From contig NZ_CP048286.1 of assembly GCF_010365285.1 (NCBI RefSeq), positions 2,065,001 to 2,129,000 of the forward strand: a stretch of 64,000 nucleotides of DNA, written 5' to 3'. Positions 14,904-23,641 of the stretch are shown piece by piece. This stretch comes from Paenibacillus rhizovicinus (GTDB taxonomy: Bacteria > Bacillota > Bacilli > Paenibacillales > Paenibacillaceae). Below the pieces are notes generated by a model. It was not told the DNA's origin. It saw only the letters and a list, made by a program, of their open reading frames with translations, and did no database searches. Positions within the stretch are counted from its first letter, which is position 1. Each line of letters starts with the position of its first letter. The position numbers were made by a program, and so were the translations under genes.

Positions 14904-16082
14904 GTGACAGACCATAAGCCGCGCTATCAGATCATCATCGATTATTATATGGACCACATTGCCTCCGGTCAGCTGAACGACGGAGACAAGCTGCCGAACG
15001 GACCGGAAATCGCAGCGCAGTTCGGCGTCAGCGCGATCACGGTCACCCATGCCATGCGCCAGCTGGAGACGATGGGGTTCGTGAAACGGATCAAGAAGGC
15101 CGGCACGTTCGTGACCGTCCGCCAACCGGATGAACCAGCCGCCGAGCCGCGTCTGGCCGCTTCCGGCTTCGACGAGCCCGCCGCGATCGCTGCGCCGGAC
15201 GCGCCTTCCCTGCCAATCCCCGTCATCTCGCTCGTCATGCCGTTCAGCGAAACGATCGGCTACGAGATTTTCCGCGGAGTGGAAGAGGAATGCGCGAAGC
15301 GCGGATTCTACGTTACGTTTCACAATTCCAAATACGACGACGCGATCGAGCGCGGCATCATTCAGAAGCTGGCGAAGGACCGCGTCAGCGGCATTATCGT
15401 CTACCCCGTGTCCAGCTACAAGAACATCGATGTCTTCGGCAGCCTGGCGATCGAAGGCGTTCCTTTCGCGCTGATCGACCGGAGCATCGACGGCTTGGAC
15501 GCGCCGCTTGTCATCTCCGACAATATGGAAGCAGGCCGCAGCGTGACGTCGCATCTGCTGGGACTCGGCCATGAACGGATCGCCTTCGCCTGTCCTGCCT
15601 GGAACGAGGCGGTTTCCATCAGCGAACGGTACAAGGGCTACTGCAAAGCGCTCATCGCGGCAGGCATCGCGCCCAAGCCCGAGTGGCTCGTCAATCTCGA
15701 CCTATCGCCCGCGCAGGGAACGGAGTCCCCGTCGGAGATGAACGATGCCGCGAACGCCGACATCCTGCTCGACCGCCTGCTTGCCATTGCGCCCGCGCCG
15801 ACAGCGGCAGTCGTCGTCAACGACATGTCTGCCACTCATCTGCTCAAGGCCGCGCTGCAGCGAGGGATCGACGTCCCGGGCCGGCTGTCGATTACCGGCT
15901 TCGACAATCTCTCGTTCACCGAGCATCTGGAAGTGCCGCTCACGACCGTCGAGCAGGACTTCTACGGCATCGGCCGCGAAGCGGCGAAGCTGGTTCTCGC
16001 ATCGCCCGAACAGCGCGGTGACGCCAAAGTCATCCTGCCCACAAGGCTGATCAGCCGGCAATCCGCAAGCGCGCCATTGTAA
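14904..16082 (+). CDS. GntR-DNA-binding / LacI-type transcriptional regulator
   Basis: Regulator of 392 aa starting at GTG 14904 with a GGGAGGAAC site. A GntR-family winged helix is at residues ~5-75 (YQIIIDYYMDHIASGQLNDG, GPEIAAQFGVSAITVTHAM, FVKRIKKAGTFV). After an Ala/Pro-rich linker comes a LacI-like sugar-binding domain (ISLVMPFSETIGYEIFRGVE, GIIVYPVSSY, ALIDRSIDG, GHERIAFACP, AAVVVNDMSAT, LSITGFDNLSFTEHL). It lies directly upstream of the GH38 alpha-mannosidase gene in the same direction and probably senses a mannose-derived ligand (inference). Confidence 0.87.
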   Translation: MTDHKPRYQIIIDYYMDHIASGQLNDGDKLPNGPEIAAQFGVSAITVTHAMRQLETMGFVKRIKKAGTFVTVRQPDEPAAEPRLAASGFDEPAAIAAPDAPSLPIPVISLVMPFSETIGYEIFRGVEEECAKRGFYVTFHNSKYDDAIERGIIQKLAKDRVSGIIVYPVSSYKNIDVFGSLAIEGVPFALIDRSIDGLDAPLVISDNMEAGRSVTSHLLGLGHERIAFACPAWNEAVSISERYKGYCKALIAAGIAPKPEWLVNLDLSPAQGTESPSEMNDAANADILLDRLLAIAPAPTAAVVVNDMSATHLLKAALQRGIDVPGRLSITGFDNLSFTEHLEVPLTTVEQDFYGIGREAAKLVLASPEQRGDAKVILPTRLISRQSASAPL

Positions 16083-16084
16083 CG

Positions 16085-16162
16085 GCATCCATGTATCGCA
16101 TTACTTGTATCTTGTAATGGCATTACTTGTATCACATACTTGTATCGCATCCTTACATGGCA
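16085..16162. repeat. Short direct repeats of TTGTATC/CATTACTTGTATC
   Basis: GCATTACTTGTATC occurs twice (16098 onward and 16119 onward), and ACTTGTATC recurs a third time with related ATGTATCGCAT and TTGTATCGCAT ends. CATTAC and GTAATG within it can pair. It lies between the regulator stop and the terminator. Confidence 0.75.
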
Positions 16163-16176
16163 TAGCTGCCGCCTTT

Positions 16177-16210
16177 ATCCCGTGAGCCTAAGGCTCGCGG
16201 GATATTTTTA
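16177..16210 (+). terminator. Rho-independent terminator after the GntR/LacI regulator
   Basis: ATCCCGTGAGCC/GGCTCGCGGGAT stem with a 3-nt loop, then ATTTTTATA. It separates the regulator transcript from the alpha-mannosidase gene. Confidence 0.9.
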
Positions 16211-16219
16211 TATAATTTA

Positions 16220-16248
16220 TTTACAACCTCGATCGATCGGACTATTAT
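16220..16248 (+). promoter_or_regulatory. Promoter of the alpha-mannosidase gene with spacer palindrome
   Basis: TTTACA (16220-16225) and TATTAT (16243-16248) are 17 bp apart, a good housekeeping promoter. The spacer holds the perfect palindrome CGATCGATCG (16230-16239), a plausible repressor site. Confidence 0.7.
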
Positions 16249-16293
16249 TAAAACATATTTTATTATTTCATTCGAAAGGGGTCCGACTTCCTT

Positions 16294-19044
16294 ATGTCAT
16301 CCGCACAGCCTAAAGCCGTCATTCACGTCATCTCCCATACCCACTGGGACCGCGAGTGGTATATGCCGTACGAAGCCCATCATGCCAAGCTGATTCGCAC
16401 GATGGATGATCTGCTCGACGTGATGGACCGCGATCCCGAATATCGCAGCTTCTATCTCGACGGACAGACGATCGTGCTCGACGATTATCTGCAAGTGTAT
16501 CCCGAGAAACGCGAGAAGCTCGTTCAACTGGTTCGGGAAGGCCGCTTATCCGCCGGACCTTGGTATATTTTGCAGGATGAGTTCCTGACGAGCAGCGAAG
16601 CGAACGTCCGCAATTTGCAAATCGGCCATCGCGATGCCAAAGCGTTCGGTCCCGTTTCGAAGCTCGGCTATTTCCCCGACTCGTTCGGCAACATGGGCCA
16701 GGCGGCACAGCTGATGCAGCAGGCCGGCATTACGACGGCGGTGTTCGGGCGCGGCGTGAAAGCGACGGGCTTCAACAACAGCGTCTCCGATTCCACGGAC
16801 CTCGAGTCGCCGTATTCGGAGATGAATTGGGATTCGCCGGACGGCTCCCGCGTGCTCGGCATCCTGTTCGCGAACTGGTACAACAACGGCATGGAAATTC
16901 CCGAGGAGCCCGCAGCGGCCAAGCAGTTCTGGGACAACGCGATCGCAAGCGCCTCCCGCTATGCCTCGACGCGGCATCTGCTGCTTATGAACGGCTGCGA
17001 TCACCAGCCCGCGCAAGCGAATCTGTCGGCTGCGCTCCGCACCGCGAGAGAGCTTTATCCGGATTGCGAATTCATCCATTCCAATTGGGACGATTACGTG
17101 CAGGCCGTTCAGGCCGAGCTGCCGCCGGCGCTCAGCACCATTACGGGCGAGCTGCGCGGACAACGGACGGACGGCTGGTTCTCGCTCGTCAACACGGCAT
17201 CGGCGCGGATCTATATCAAGCAGCTGAACCAGCAGAACCAAACGATGCTGGAGAAAATCGCCGAGCCGCTCGCCGCGTTCGCCCATGCGCAGGGCCAATC
17301 CTATCCGCACGGCCTGCTCAACTACGCTTGGCGCACGCTCATGCAGAACCATCCGCATGACAGCATTTGCGGCTGCAGCGTCGACGAAGTCTATCACGAG
17401 ATGAAGACCCGCTTCGAGAAAAGCAAAGGCGTCGCCGCTTCCGTCATCGCGGACAGCACGGCTTACCTCAGCGGCCAAATCGACACGTCGGGCTTCGGCG
17501 AAGGCAGCGTGCCGTTCGCGGTATTCAGCACGAGCGGCTACGAGGATTCCGGCGTCGTTACCGTGGAACTCGAACTGAGCCGCCGCTATTTCAAACAGAG
17601 CGAGAATCCGGTCGAAATCGCCGCATTCGTCGGCAGCAGCACAATAGCAGAGGGCTACCTCGTCGATGCGAACGGCGCGCGGGTCGCTTATACGAGCGCG
17701 GATCTCGGCGTTCGTTTCGGCTACGACTTGCCGGACGATAAATTCCGCCAGCCGTATTTTGCCCGCGTCGTGTCCGTGACGTTCGAAGCGAACGCTGTTC
17801 CGGCCATGGGATATGCCGCTTATGCGTGGGTTCCTTCTATTGAAGCGAACGCGAACGCGGCAGCCGCTTCGCTCATCGCATCGCCGAACACGATGGAGAA
17901 CGAGTTCCTCCAAGTCTCCATTCAACGGGACGGCACGCTGAACCTGACCGATAAGGCCAGCGGCCAAACGTACAGCGGCCTCGGCTATTACGAGAATGTC
18001 GGCGATGTCGGCAACGAATATATTTTCAAGCAGCCGAAAGGCGATAAAGCCATCACGACCGCCGGTCTGGAAGCGCAAATTCGCGTCGTAGAAGATACGT
18101 CTTACCGCGCAACGTACGAAATCACCCATACGATTCTCATTCCCGAGTGCGCCGACGAACGGCTGCAAACGGAAATCGCAACGATGGTATCCTTCTTGGA
18201 TCGGGAGGCGCAGCGTTCCGGCAAGCTCGTTCCCCTTACGATCGTGACGCGCGTCAGCTTGAGCCGCTCCGAGCGGGGCGTGCGCGTCCATGCGAGCTTC
18301 GACAACCCGGCGAAGGACCACCGCCTCCGGGTCATGCTTCCGTCCGGCGTTACGGCTGCGCGTCATCACGCGGATTCCATCTTCGAAGTGGCGTCGCGCG
18401 CGACTACGCCTTCGGCAGAATGGGTCAATCCGAGCAACTGCCAGCATCAAAGCGCGTTCGTAGACGTGCATGAAGCGGGCCGCGGCTTGGCGATCGGCAA
18501 CAAAGGACTGAATGAATACGAAATCCTGCGCGACGGCAGCGGCACGATCGCGGTGACGATCCTTCGCTCCACGGGCGAGCTTGGCGATTGGGGCGTGTTT
18601 CCGACGCCGGACGCGCAGTGCCTCGGCAAGAACGAAGCGGAGTGGATGATTCTCCCTCACGGCGGCGAGAGCGACCGCTTCCGCGCTTACCAAGCGGCGT
18701 ACGGCTTCCAGGTGCCGATGCAAACGGCGCAAACCGGCTTGCACGGCGGCCCGCTCGCTCCGCGCCAAAGCCTGTTGAACTGGAGCAGCACGGGCTCCGG
18801 CCTCGCCCTGTCCAGCCTGAAAGTGAACGAGGACCGCGGCGACTGGATCGCGCGCTGGTACAATCTGTCCGGCGAGCCGGCCGAGCTTTCCGTCGGTTCT
18901 GCCTATCACGATGAACTGTACGAAAGCAACGTGCTGGAGGAACGCGCGGATACGCGAATCGGCAGCGATAGCGGCTCTGCCTCCGTACCGGTTGCCGGCT
19001 TCAAAATCGTCAGCATCGGCCTGACCGGCAGCGGCAGCAAGTAA
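16294..19044 (+). CDS. Alpha-mannosidase, glycoside hydrolase family 38
   Basis: Retaining zinc-dependent alpha-mannosidase, 916 aa, the expected length. The catalytic domain begins at once: HTHWDREW at residues 15-22 provides zinc ligands H17 and D19. The nucleophile is D129 in FPDSFGNMGQ. A further zinc-site segment is NHPHDSICGCSVDEV. A middle helical domain and C-terminal beta domains follow (DNPAKDHRLRVMLPSG; late motifs GGPLAPRQSLL). No signal peptide, so it acts in the cytosol on imported mannosides or N-glycan fragments. It has its own promoter (16220-16248). The upstream GntR/LacI gene is the likely regulator. Confidence 0.95.
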   Translation: MSSAQPKAVIHVISHTHWDREWYMPYEAHHAKLIRTMDDLLDVMDRDPEYRSFYLDGQTIVLDDYLQVYPEKREKLVQLVREGRLSAGPWYILQDEFLTSSEANVRNLQIGHRDAKAFGPVSKLGYFPDSFGNMGQAAQLMQQAGITTAVFGRGVKATGFNNSVSDSTDLESPYSEMNWDSPDGSRVLGILFANWYNNGMEIPEEPAAAKQFWDNAIASASRYASTRHLLLMNGCDHQPAQANLSAALRTARELYPDCEFIHSNWDDYVQAVQAELPPALSTITGELRGQRTDGWFSLVNTASARIYIKQLNQQNQTMLEKIAEPLAAFAHAQGQSYPHGLLNYAWRTLMQNHPHDSICGCSVDEVYHEMKTRFEKSKGVAASVIADSTAYLSGQIDTSGFGEGSVPFAVFSTSGYEDSGVVTVELELSRRYFKQSENPVEIAAFVGSSTIAEGYLVDANGARVAYTSADLGVRFGYDLPDDKFRQPYFARVVSVTFEANAVPAMGYAAYAWVPSIEANANAAAASLIASPNTMENEFLQVSIQRDGTLNLTDKASGQTYSGLGYYENVGDVGNEYIFKQPKGDKAITTAGLEAQIRVVEDTSYRATYEITHTILIPECADERLQTEIATMVSFLDREAQRSGKLVPLTIVTRVSLSRSERGVRVHASFDNPAKDHRLRVMLPSGVTAARHHADSIFEVASRATTPSAEWVNPSNCQHQSAFVDVHEAGRGLAIGNKGLNEYEILRDGSGTIAVTILRSTGELGDWGVFPTPDAQCLGKNEAEWMILPHGGESDRFRAYQAAYGFQVPMQTAQTGLHGGPLAPRQSLLNWSSTGSGLALSSLKVNEDRGDWIARWYNLSGEPAELSVGSAYHDELYESNVLEERADTRIGSDSGSASVPVAGFKIVSIGLTGSGSK

Positions 19045-19112
19045 GCCGCACGGAATAAGACTGGCCTATTTTTTCTTCTAGCACCTTCCAGCACCCTATA
19101 ACGAAGCGCATT

Positions 19113-19151
19113 AAAAATGGAGCAGCTTGCCATCGGCAAACTGCTCCATTT
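19113..19151. terminator. Bidirectional terminator between convergent genes
   Basis: AAATGGAGCAG/CTGCTCCATTT stem with an inner TTGCC/GGCAA pairing, A-rich before and T-rich after. It serves both the mannosidase gene and the minus-strand gene ending at 19180. Confidence 0.9.
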
Positions 19152-19179
19152 CCGTTCAACTATTTTTCTCTATTCAACT

Positions 19180-20712
19180 CTATTCCGAACGAAGCGTCCC
19201 GAACACCATCGAATCGGTCAGCATCTCGGTCGGCGCACGATTATCCGTGAGCAGCACGCCTTTGGAAACCTGGTCGTCGGTGAGCGGCTCGAGCTTGCTT
19301 GGCCATTCGCTGCGGATGGCCGCGAGCGGGCTCCGGGCATCGATGGCTTGCAGCGGTTGCAGATCAATCGGCGAGAACGAGCCTAATAAAATATAGTTAT
19401 AATGACCGCGGGCTTTGATCGCGTAGCTGTAAGGAAATGCGGCCTTCAACGTTTTTTCCATGGAAACAAGCAATTTGGAGGCAGGAGAAACGGCATTGAC
19501 ATTCAACGCCAGCATCCCTTTATCGTTCAGGCGCTTCCCGATCGTCGCGAAGAATTCCTTCGTCGATAGATGGAACGGGATGTAGATTTGCTGGGAATAC
19601 GCGTCGACGATGACGATGTCGTACCGCTTGTCCGTATTGCTGATGAACACTCTGGCATCCTGATTGACCAGCGTCGCATCGCCCGGCTGCAAACCGAAGA
19701 AGCGCGCATCGAGCTTGATGACATCGGGGTCGATTTCGACGCCCGTCGTATGCAGTTCCGGGAATTGCGGCTTCACGTATTTCGCCAGCAGGCGAGGAAT
19801 CGTACCGCCCGCGGAGCCGAGCACGAGAAATTCCTTGGGATGATCCGTCAAATAAGGAAGCAGCAAGTAATCGTCGTAGTAGTCATTCTTGTTCAGCGCA
19901 TCGTTCGGACGCCGTATCGACTGGACGCCCCCGCCTTCGTTATAGACGAGCTTCGTCTCATCCTTCTCGTTATGCGTCACCCTGACGAATTGATAGAGCG
20001 TATCTTTGGCCCATACGACGGGATCTCCTTCGGCTTCCTTGAACTGGTCATGGGGAGCGAAATACAGCAGGAACGGAACGAGCAGCATAACGCCCAGCCA
20101 GCGCAGCCGGGTCGAGCGCAATCCCCAGGCGCTGATGGCGATTAACGCGGCGGACCAGAGGAATATCGTCTCCCTTGTACCGAGAAAGGGAATGGTGCCG
20201 AAGGCGGTACCGAACGTGCCGATCAGGCTGCCGAGCGTGGAGAATGCATATAAATTGCCGGCCACTTTGCCGATCTGTCCATCATCGGCCGGAACAAGCC
20301 TGATCGCAAAAGGGCTGACCATGGCCAGCAGAAACACCGGCGGCGCAAAAACGATCAAGATGGCGAAGAAAGAACAAACGATGATGAGCACGGAAGTGTT
20401 GAGAATGCCATCCGACAGCAATGGGAAAATCAGCTTGCCCCAAATCGGCAGCAGCGAAGTGAGCACGCCGGCGGAGAGGGAGATAAGCATGAGCAGCCTG
20501 CCGTCCGGCCGCTTGTCCGCCCAGCGTCCGCCAATCCAATAGCCCAGCGACAGCGAGAGCAGAATCAGGCCGATGATGTTAGCCCACACGATCATGGAGG
20601 TTCCGTAATAAGGAGCCAAGAACCGAGATGCCGCGAGTTCCATCGCCATGACGGACGCTCCGGTTACGAACACGAACACATACAGAAACGAGATACGGAA
20701 ATTAAGCTTCAA
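19180..20712 (-). CDS. Membrane-fused spermidine-synthase-like protein
   Basis: Fused membrane/Rossmann protein of the family annotated as fused MFS-spermidine synthase, 510 aa from a TTG at 20712. The N-terminal half has several hydrophobic segments, including FLYVFVFVTGASVMAMELAA, IVWANIIGLILLSLSLGYWI and ILIVFAPPVFLLAMVSPFAI. The C-terminal half is a polyamine-synthase-like methyltransferase fold: FLVLGSAGGTIPRLLAK, TTGVEIDPDVIKLDARFFGL, DARVFISNTDKRYDIVIVDA, and IPFHLSTKEFFATI. The acidic motif of the SAM-like site is kept (VEIDP). A role in polyamine formation is not certain, because many such fusions are uncharacterised. It is monocistronic. Confidence 0.82.
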   Translation of the reverse strand: MKLNFRISFLYVFVFVTGASVMAMELAASRFLAPYYGTSMIVWANIIGLILLSLSLGYWIGGRWADKRPDGRLLMLISLSAGVLTSLLPIWGKLIFPLLSDGILNTSVLIIVCSFFAILIVFAPPVFLLAMVSPFAIRLVPADDGQIGKVAGNLYAFSTLGSLIGTFGTAFGTIPFLGTRETIFLWSAALIAISAWGLRSTRLRWLGVMLLVPFLLYFAPHDQFKEAEGDPVVWAKDTLYQFVRVTHNEKDETKLVYNEGGGVQSIRRPNDALNKNDYYDDYLLLPYLTDHPKEFLVLGSAGGTIPRLLAKYVKPQFPELHTTGVEIDPDVIKLDARFFGLQPGDATLVNQDARVFISNTDKRYDIVIVDAYSQQIYIPFHLSTKEFFATIGKRLNDKGMLALNVNAVSPASKLLVSMEKTLKAAFPYSYAIKARGHYNYILLGSFSPIDLQPLQAIDARSPLAAIRSEWPSKLEPLTDDQVSKGVLLTDNRAPTEMLTDSMVFGTLRSE

Positions 20713-20830
20713 GTGATCACCCGATTCAGCAGAATGGAAAGAGAAGTAAGCACTTCCATTATCGCCCGACGGCAATCAAAAAGTAAATCTAGTTATTGCT
20801 GCTTTCATATAAATTCTTAACGATATGAAC

Positions 20831-20868
20831 AAAAGCAAGCAGCTGCCGAATGGCGGTTGCTTGCTTTT
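20831..20868 (-). terminator. Terminator after the TetR gene
   Basis: AAAAGCAAGCA/TGCTTGCTTTT stem enclosing an inner imperfect stem. T-rich on both strands; 20 nt beyond the TetR stop. Confidence 0.88.
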
Positions 20869-20887
20869 GGAATCGTGCTGACATGTG

Positions 20888-21535
20888 CTATTCATCGTTC
20901 GGCGACGGCGAAGAGCTTTCCCGGAATCCGTCCATCAGCATGCGCACCGAATCTTCGATTTCTTCGTCGCTGATGAAGGATCGATTCAAGAGCACGAAGC
21001 GAGAAACGAATAGTCCGCCGAAATACGTCATCAGCGTTGTCCGGATCCGCTCCGTCGGCAGATCGACGAGCTCGCCTTGCTTCTTGGCCGATTCGATCAA
21101 AGCCGATATCCGAGGCGTAATAACCGCGGCAATATACGGGAGCAGATCGTTTTTCAATTCCTCGTTATAGATGATTTCTTTGATGAGGATTTGAAAAATC
21201 TCCTTGTTTTCCGAGAAGAAATCGCTCCGATTCTTAAGCAAAGCTTTCAGGAACGCTTCAAAGCTAATTCCGGACCCGATTTCGCGGAAAACGGCATCGA
21301 TATTGGACGTAAACATGGCTTTTAAATTCGGAACGAGAAGGTGCAGCAATAATTTGTCTTTCGTGCCGTAAGTTTTGAAAATACTGCCTTCCGACACCTC
21401 CGCGGCTTTGGCGATTTCTGCCGTCGACGTATTGTAATAGCCCTTCTCCGCGAACAATCGAATCGCCGTCTCAACGATTCTCTGTTGTTTGACCGTTCGT
21501 TCTCCCTTGACTTGCGTTAGAAGTTCCTTAAACAA
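20888..21535 (-). CDS. TetR-family transcriptional regulator of the adjacent ABC exporter
   Basis: Repressor of 215 aa. The N-terminal helix-turn-helix is clear: VETAIRLFAEKGYYNTSTAE, IAKAAEVSEGSIFKTYGTKD. The C-terminal ligand domain is long and helical. The frame starts at a TTG at 21535 without a strong ribosome site, so the start is uncertain. It is the third gene after an ABC ATPase and permease on the same strand. A palindrome with the core AGTGATCACT (23378-23397) upstream of the ATPase gene is the likely binding site. Confidence 0.88.
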   Translation of the reverse strand: MFKELLTQVKGERTVKQQRIVETAIRLFAEKGYYNTSTAEIAKAAEVSEGSIFKTYGTKDKLLLHLLVPNLKAMFTSNIDAVFREIGSGISFEAFLKALLKNRSDFFSENKEIFQILIKEIIYNEELKNDLLPYIAAVITPRISALIESAKKQGELVDLPTERIRTTLMTYFGGLFVSRFVLLNRSFISDEEIEDSVRMLMDGFRESSSPSPNDE

Positions 21536-21598
21536 ATTGTCGGTCGATAACGTGTGAAACCTCTCCTCTGCATAACGTCGACATGACAGGACGTCGTG

Positions 21599-22627
21599 TT
21601 AAAGCTTTCTGAATTTTTTCAGCGCTTGCGTGTTTAATGCGTACAGGATCAGACTATACCCGACTAGCCCGAGCAAATAAGGCCAAATATGCGTAAAGCC
21701 ATTTCCGTAAATCATTACGCCTTTAATGGCCGCTGCGCCATAATAGATCGGCATGACGTAACATAAGTTGCCGAGATGATAAGGAATCGTATCGAGCGGC
21801 ACGAGTCCCGAGAAGAAGACTTGCGGAACGATCGTCAGCGGAATCAACTGTACGACTTGCAATTCCGAACTCGCGAACACGGAGATCATAGCTCCGAACG
21901 AGACTGCCGTGACGGCCAGTAAAACCATCGTCAGCAAAATCCAACCGATGAATCCTTCCGAGCTTAAACCCAGCACGAAAACCGTATAGAGCACGATGAG
22001 AATTGCCTGAATAATTGCGAATACGCCATATCCGAGCGTATACCCCAGAATGACTTCCCCGCGCTTGACCGGGGTCATCAGCAATCGTTCCAGCGTGCCG
22101 CCGCTTCGCTCTCTCACAAGAGACATGCCTGAAATGATAAACACCAAGAAGAACGAGAATAGAGATAGGAACACATAGCCTAGCGAATCGAACGTGGATT
22201 GGCCCTCTTGCCCGAACACGAAGGCGATGTTTACCTTGGCCGACGGGTTAGAGGCCGCGATCGCTTGTTGGATTTCGTTCATGGCCTTCGTGCCTTTGCT
22301 CGAAGGCTCATAAAGCGTCATACTCGCACCGGAGGCCTGGGAGATGCCGAAGACGACGTCCACGTCGCGATGGTCCTTCAGATATTGCTTCGCGTTCGCT
22401 GCCTCGTCTGTCGATAATTCGACCACGTTCAGTTTCTGCTTATCCAATTGCGCGACGATCGGCGCGGGCAATGCGCCCTTGTCGATGCCGACGGTCGGCA
22501 CGTAATCGTTGTTTCCGAGCAGCAAGTAAATGAAAGTCAAGATCAGGAGCGGCGCGAATAAAATCATTGCAAGGCTTCGCTTGTCGTTCAAGGTTTGCAG
22601 GAAGACGCGTTTGGCTAAATTGATCAT
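21599..22627 (-). CDS. ABC-2 type exporter permease
   Basis: Membrane part of an ABC exporter, 342 aa. One N-terminal helix (MILFAPLLILTFIYLLLG), a large extracytoplasmic loop (residues ~40-165), then five helices (LGYVFLSLFSFFLVFIISGM, GYGVFAIIQAILIVLYTVFV, GWILLTMVLLAVTAVSFGAM and others). The ABC2 motif is RERSGGTLERLLMTPVKRGE. Its start overlaps the ATPase stop by 4 nt (ATGA), so both are translationally coupled. Likely exports a drug, lipid or peptide; substrate unknown. Confidence 0.9.
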   Translation of the reverse strand: MINLAKRVFLQTLNDKRSLAMILFAPLLILTFIYLLLGNNDYVPTVGIDKGALPAPIVAQLDKQKLNVVELSTDEAANAKQYLKDHRDVDVVFGISQASGASMTLYEPSSKGTKAMNEIQQAIAASNPSAKVNIAFVFGQEGQSTFDSLGYVFLSLFSFFLVFIISGMSLVRERSGGTLERLLMTPVKRGEVILGYTLGYGVFAIIQAILIVLYTVFVLGLSSEGFIGWILLTMVLLAVTAVSFGAMISVFASSELQVVQLIPLTIVPQVFFSGLVPLDTIPYHLGNLCYVMPIYYGAAAIKGVMIYGNGFTHIWPYLLGLVGYSLILYALNTQALKKFRKL

Positions 22628-23355
22628 ACGGCGGCACCGCCTTGCGTTCTTCCGGAGGCGAGAATGAATAACTCTTCCACCTTGCCGTTGTCGGTTATCT
22701 CGAGCAGCCGGTCCACGGCATCGTATTCGATTAGAGCGCCGTTGTAAATCAAAGCGGCTTTATCGCACTCCGTTACTTCATCCATGACATGGGTGGAGAC
22801 GACTATCGTAGTGCCGGACTTCTTGATCTCATGAAATTGATCCCAGATCGTGCGGCGCAGAACCGGATCAATCCCGACTGTCGGTTCATCCAAGAACAGC
22901 ACTTCAGGCTGATGCAGGATGGACGCCGCAAGCGAGAGACGCTTCTTCATTCCGCCGGAGAAATGTCTTACCAGCTTCTTCCGATGCTCCGATAAGTTGA
23001 CCAAAGCGAGAACCTCGTTCATGCGTTGTTTCAGTTGCCCCGGATTCATCTGATAAAGTCCCCCGAAGAACCTCAGGTTGGATTCCGCGGAAAGGTCGTC
23101 GTACAGCGCATCATTTTGCGGCATGAAACCGATCTTGCTTAACATACCCAAGTTAGGCATCTGCACGTCGCCGAAGCGGATGGTTCCGCTATCCGCGCCG
23201 ATAGCCCCGATCATGAGTCTGATCAAGGTTGTTTTCCCCGATCCCGAAGGTCCAAGAAAACAGCAGATTTCTCCGGAAGGGATCGTGAACGCGACGTCTT
23301 TGATGACTTGCTTACGATCAAAGCTTTTACTGACATGCGACACCTGAATATCCAT
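22624..23355 (-). CDS. ABC exporter ATP-binding protein
   Basis: ATPase of 243 aa driving the permease at 21599-22627. Walker A is GPSGSGKTTLIRLM, the Q-loop is MPQNDALYDDLSAE, the signature is HFSGGMKKRLSLAA, and Walker B/D-loop is VLFLDEPTVGIDPVLR. The switch His is in VVSTHVMDEV. ATG at 23355 is chosen with an AGGAGCG site; an in-frame start at 23391 would overlap the operator. It is the first gene of the ATPase-permease-TetR set. The palindrome at 23378-23397 lies 23 nt upstream. Confidence 0.93.
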   Translation of the reverse strand: MDIQVSHVSKSFDRKQVIKDVAFTIPSGEICCFLGPSGSGKTTLIRLMIGAIGADSGTIRFGDVQMPNLGMLSKIGFMPQNDALYDDLSAESNLRFFGGLYQMNPGQLKQRMNEVLALVNLSEHRKKLVRHFSGGMKKRLSLAASILHQPEVLFLDEPTVGIDPVLRRTIWDQFHEIKKSGTTIVVSTHVMDEVTECDKAALIYNGALIEYDAVDRLLEITDNGKVEELFILASGRTQGGAAV

Positions 23356-23377
23356 CTGCCCACGCTCCTTGAACAAG

Positions 23378-23397
23378 AAGTAAGTGATCACTCACTT
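23378..23397. promoter_or_regulatory. Putative TetR operator of the ABC exporter operon
   Basis: 20-bp palindrome with the perfect core AGTGATCACT and near-perfect AAGT/ACTT flanks, just upstream of the ATPase gene. It is typical in size and symmetry for TetR. Confidence 0.75.
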
Positions 23398-23502
23398 TGT
23401 TTATAGCACAGGCCCTTTTCGACGTCAAGGAAGGCCTCTTCATTGCTGCGCTCATTTGTGCGTTGCGCTAAATTGTCCTTCATGCGTCGGCCTTCAATCT
23501 AC

Positions 23503-23535
23503 AAAAAGAGACCCGCAGCAACGGGCTGCGGGTCT
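23503..23535 (-). terminator. Terminator after the sigma/anti-sigma operon
   Basis: AGACCCGCAGC/GCTGCGGGTCT-type stem with a short loop, followed by five T on the minus strand. It lies about 107 nt after the anti-sigma gene. Confidence 0.88.
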
Positions 23536-23641
23536 AAAGTGTATATTAATAAGGGGGTCGAGATTTAGTATAGTCCCCGATCATTAAGATAAGCTGAAAA
23601 TCAGATGTCAATCCTGTTACAGGATCATAACGCGCTCCGTA

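Noticed and set aside
16546..18909. Very long open frame on the minus strand over the alpha-mannosidase gene
   Set aside because: The plus strand encodes complete GH38 motifs; the antisense frame is Arg/Ala-rich without any known pattern, as expected in G+C-rich genes.
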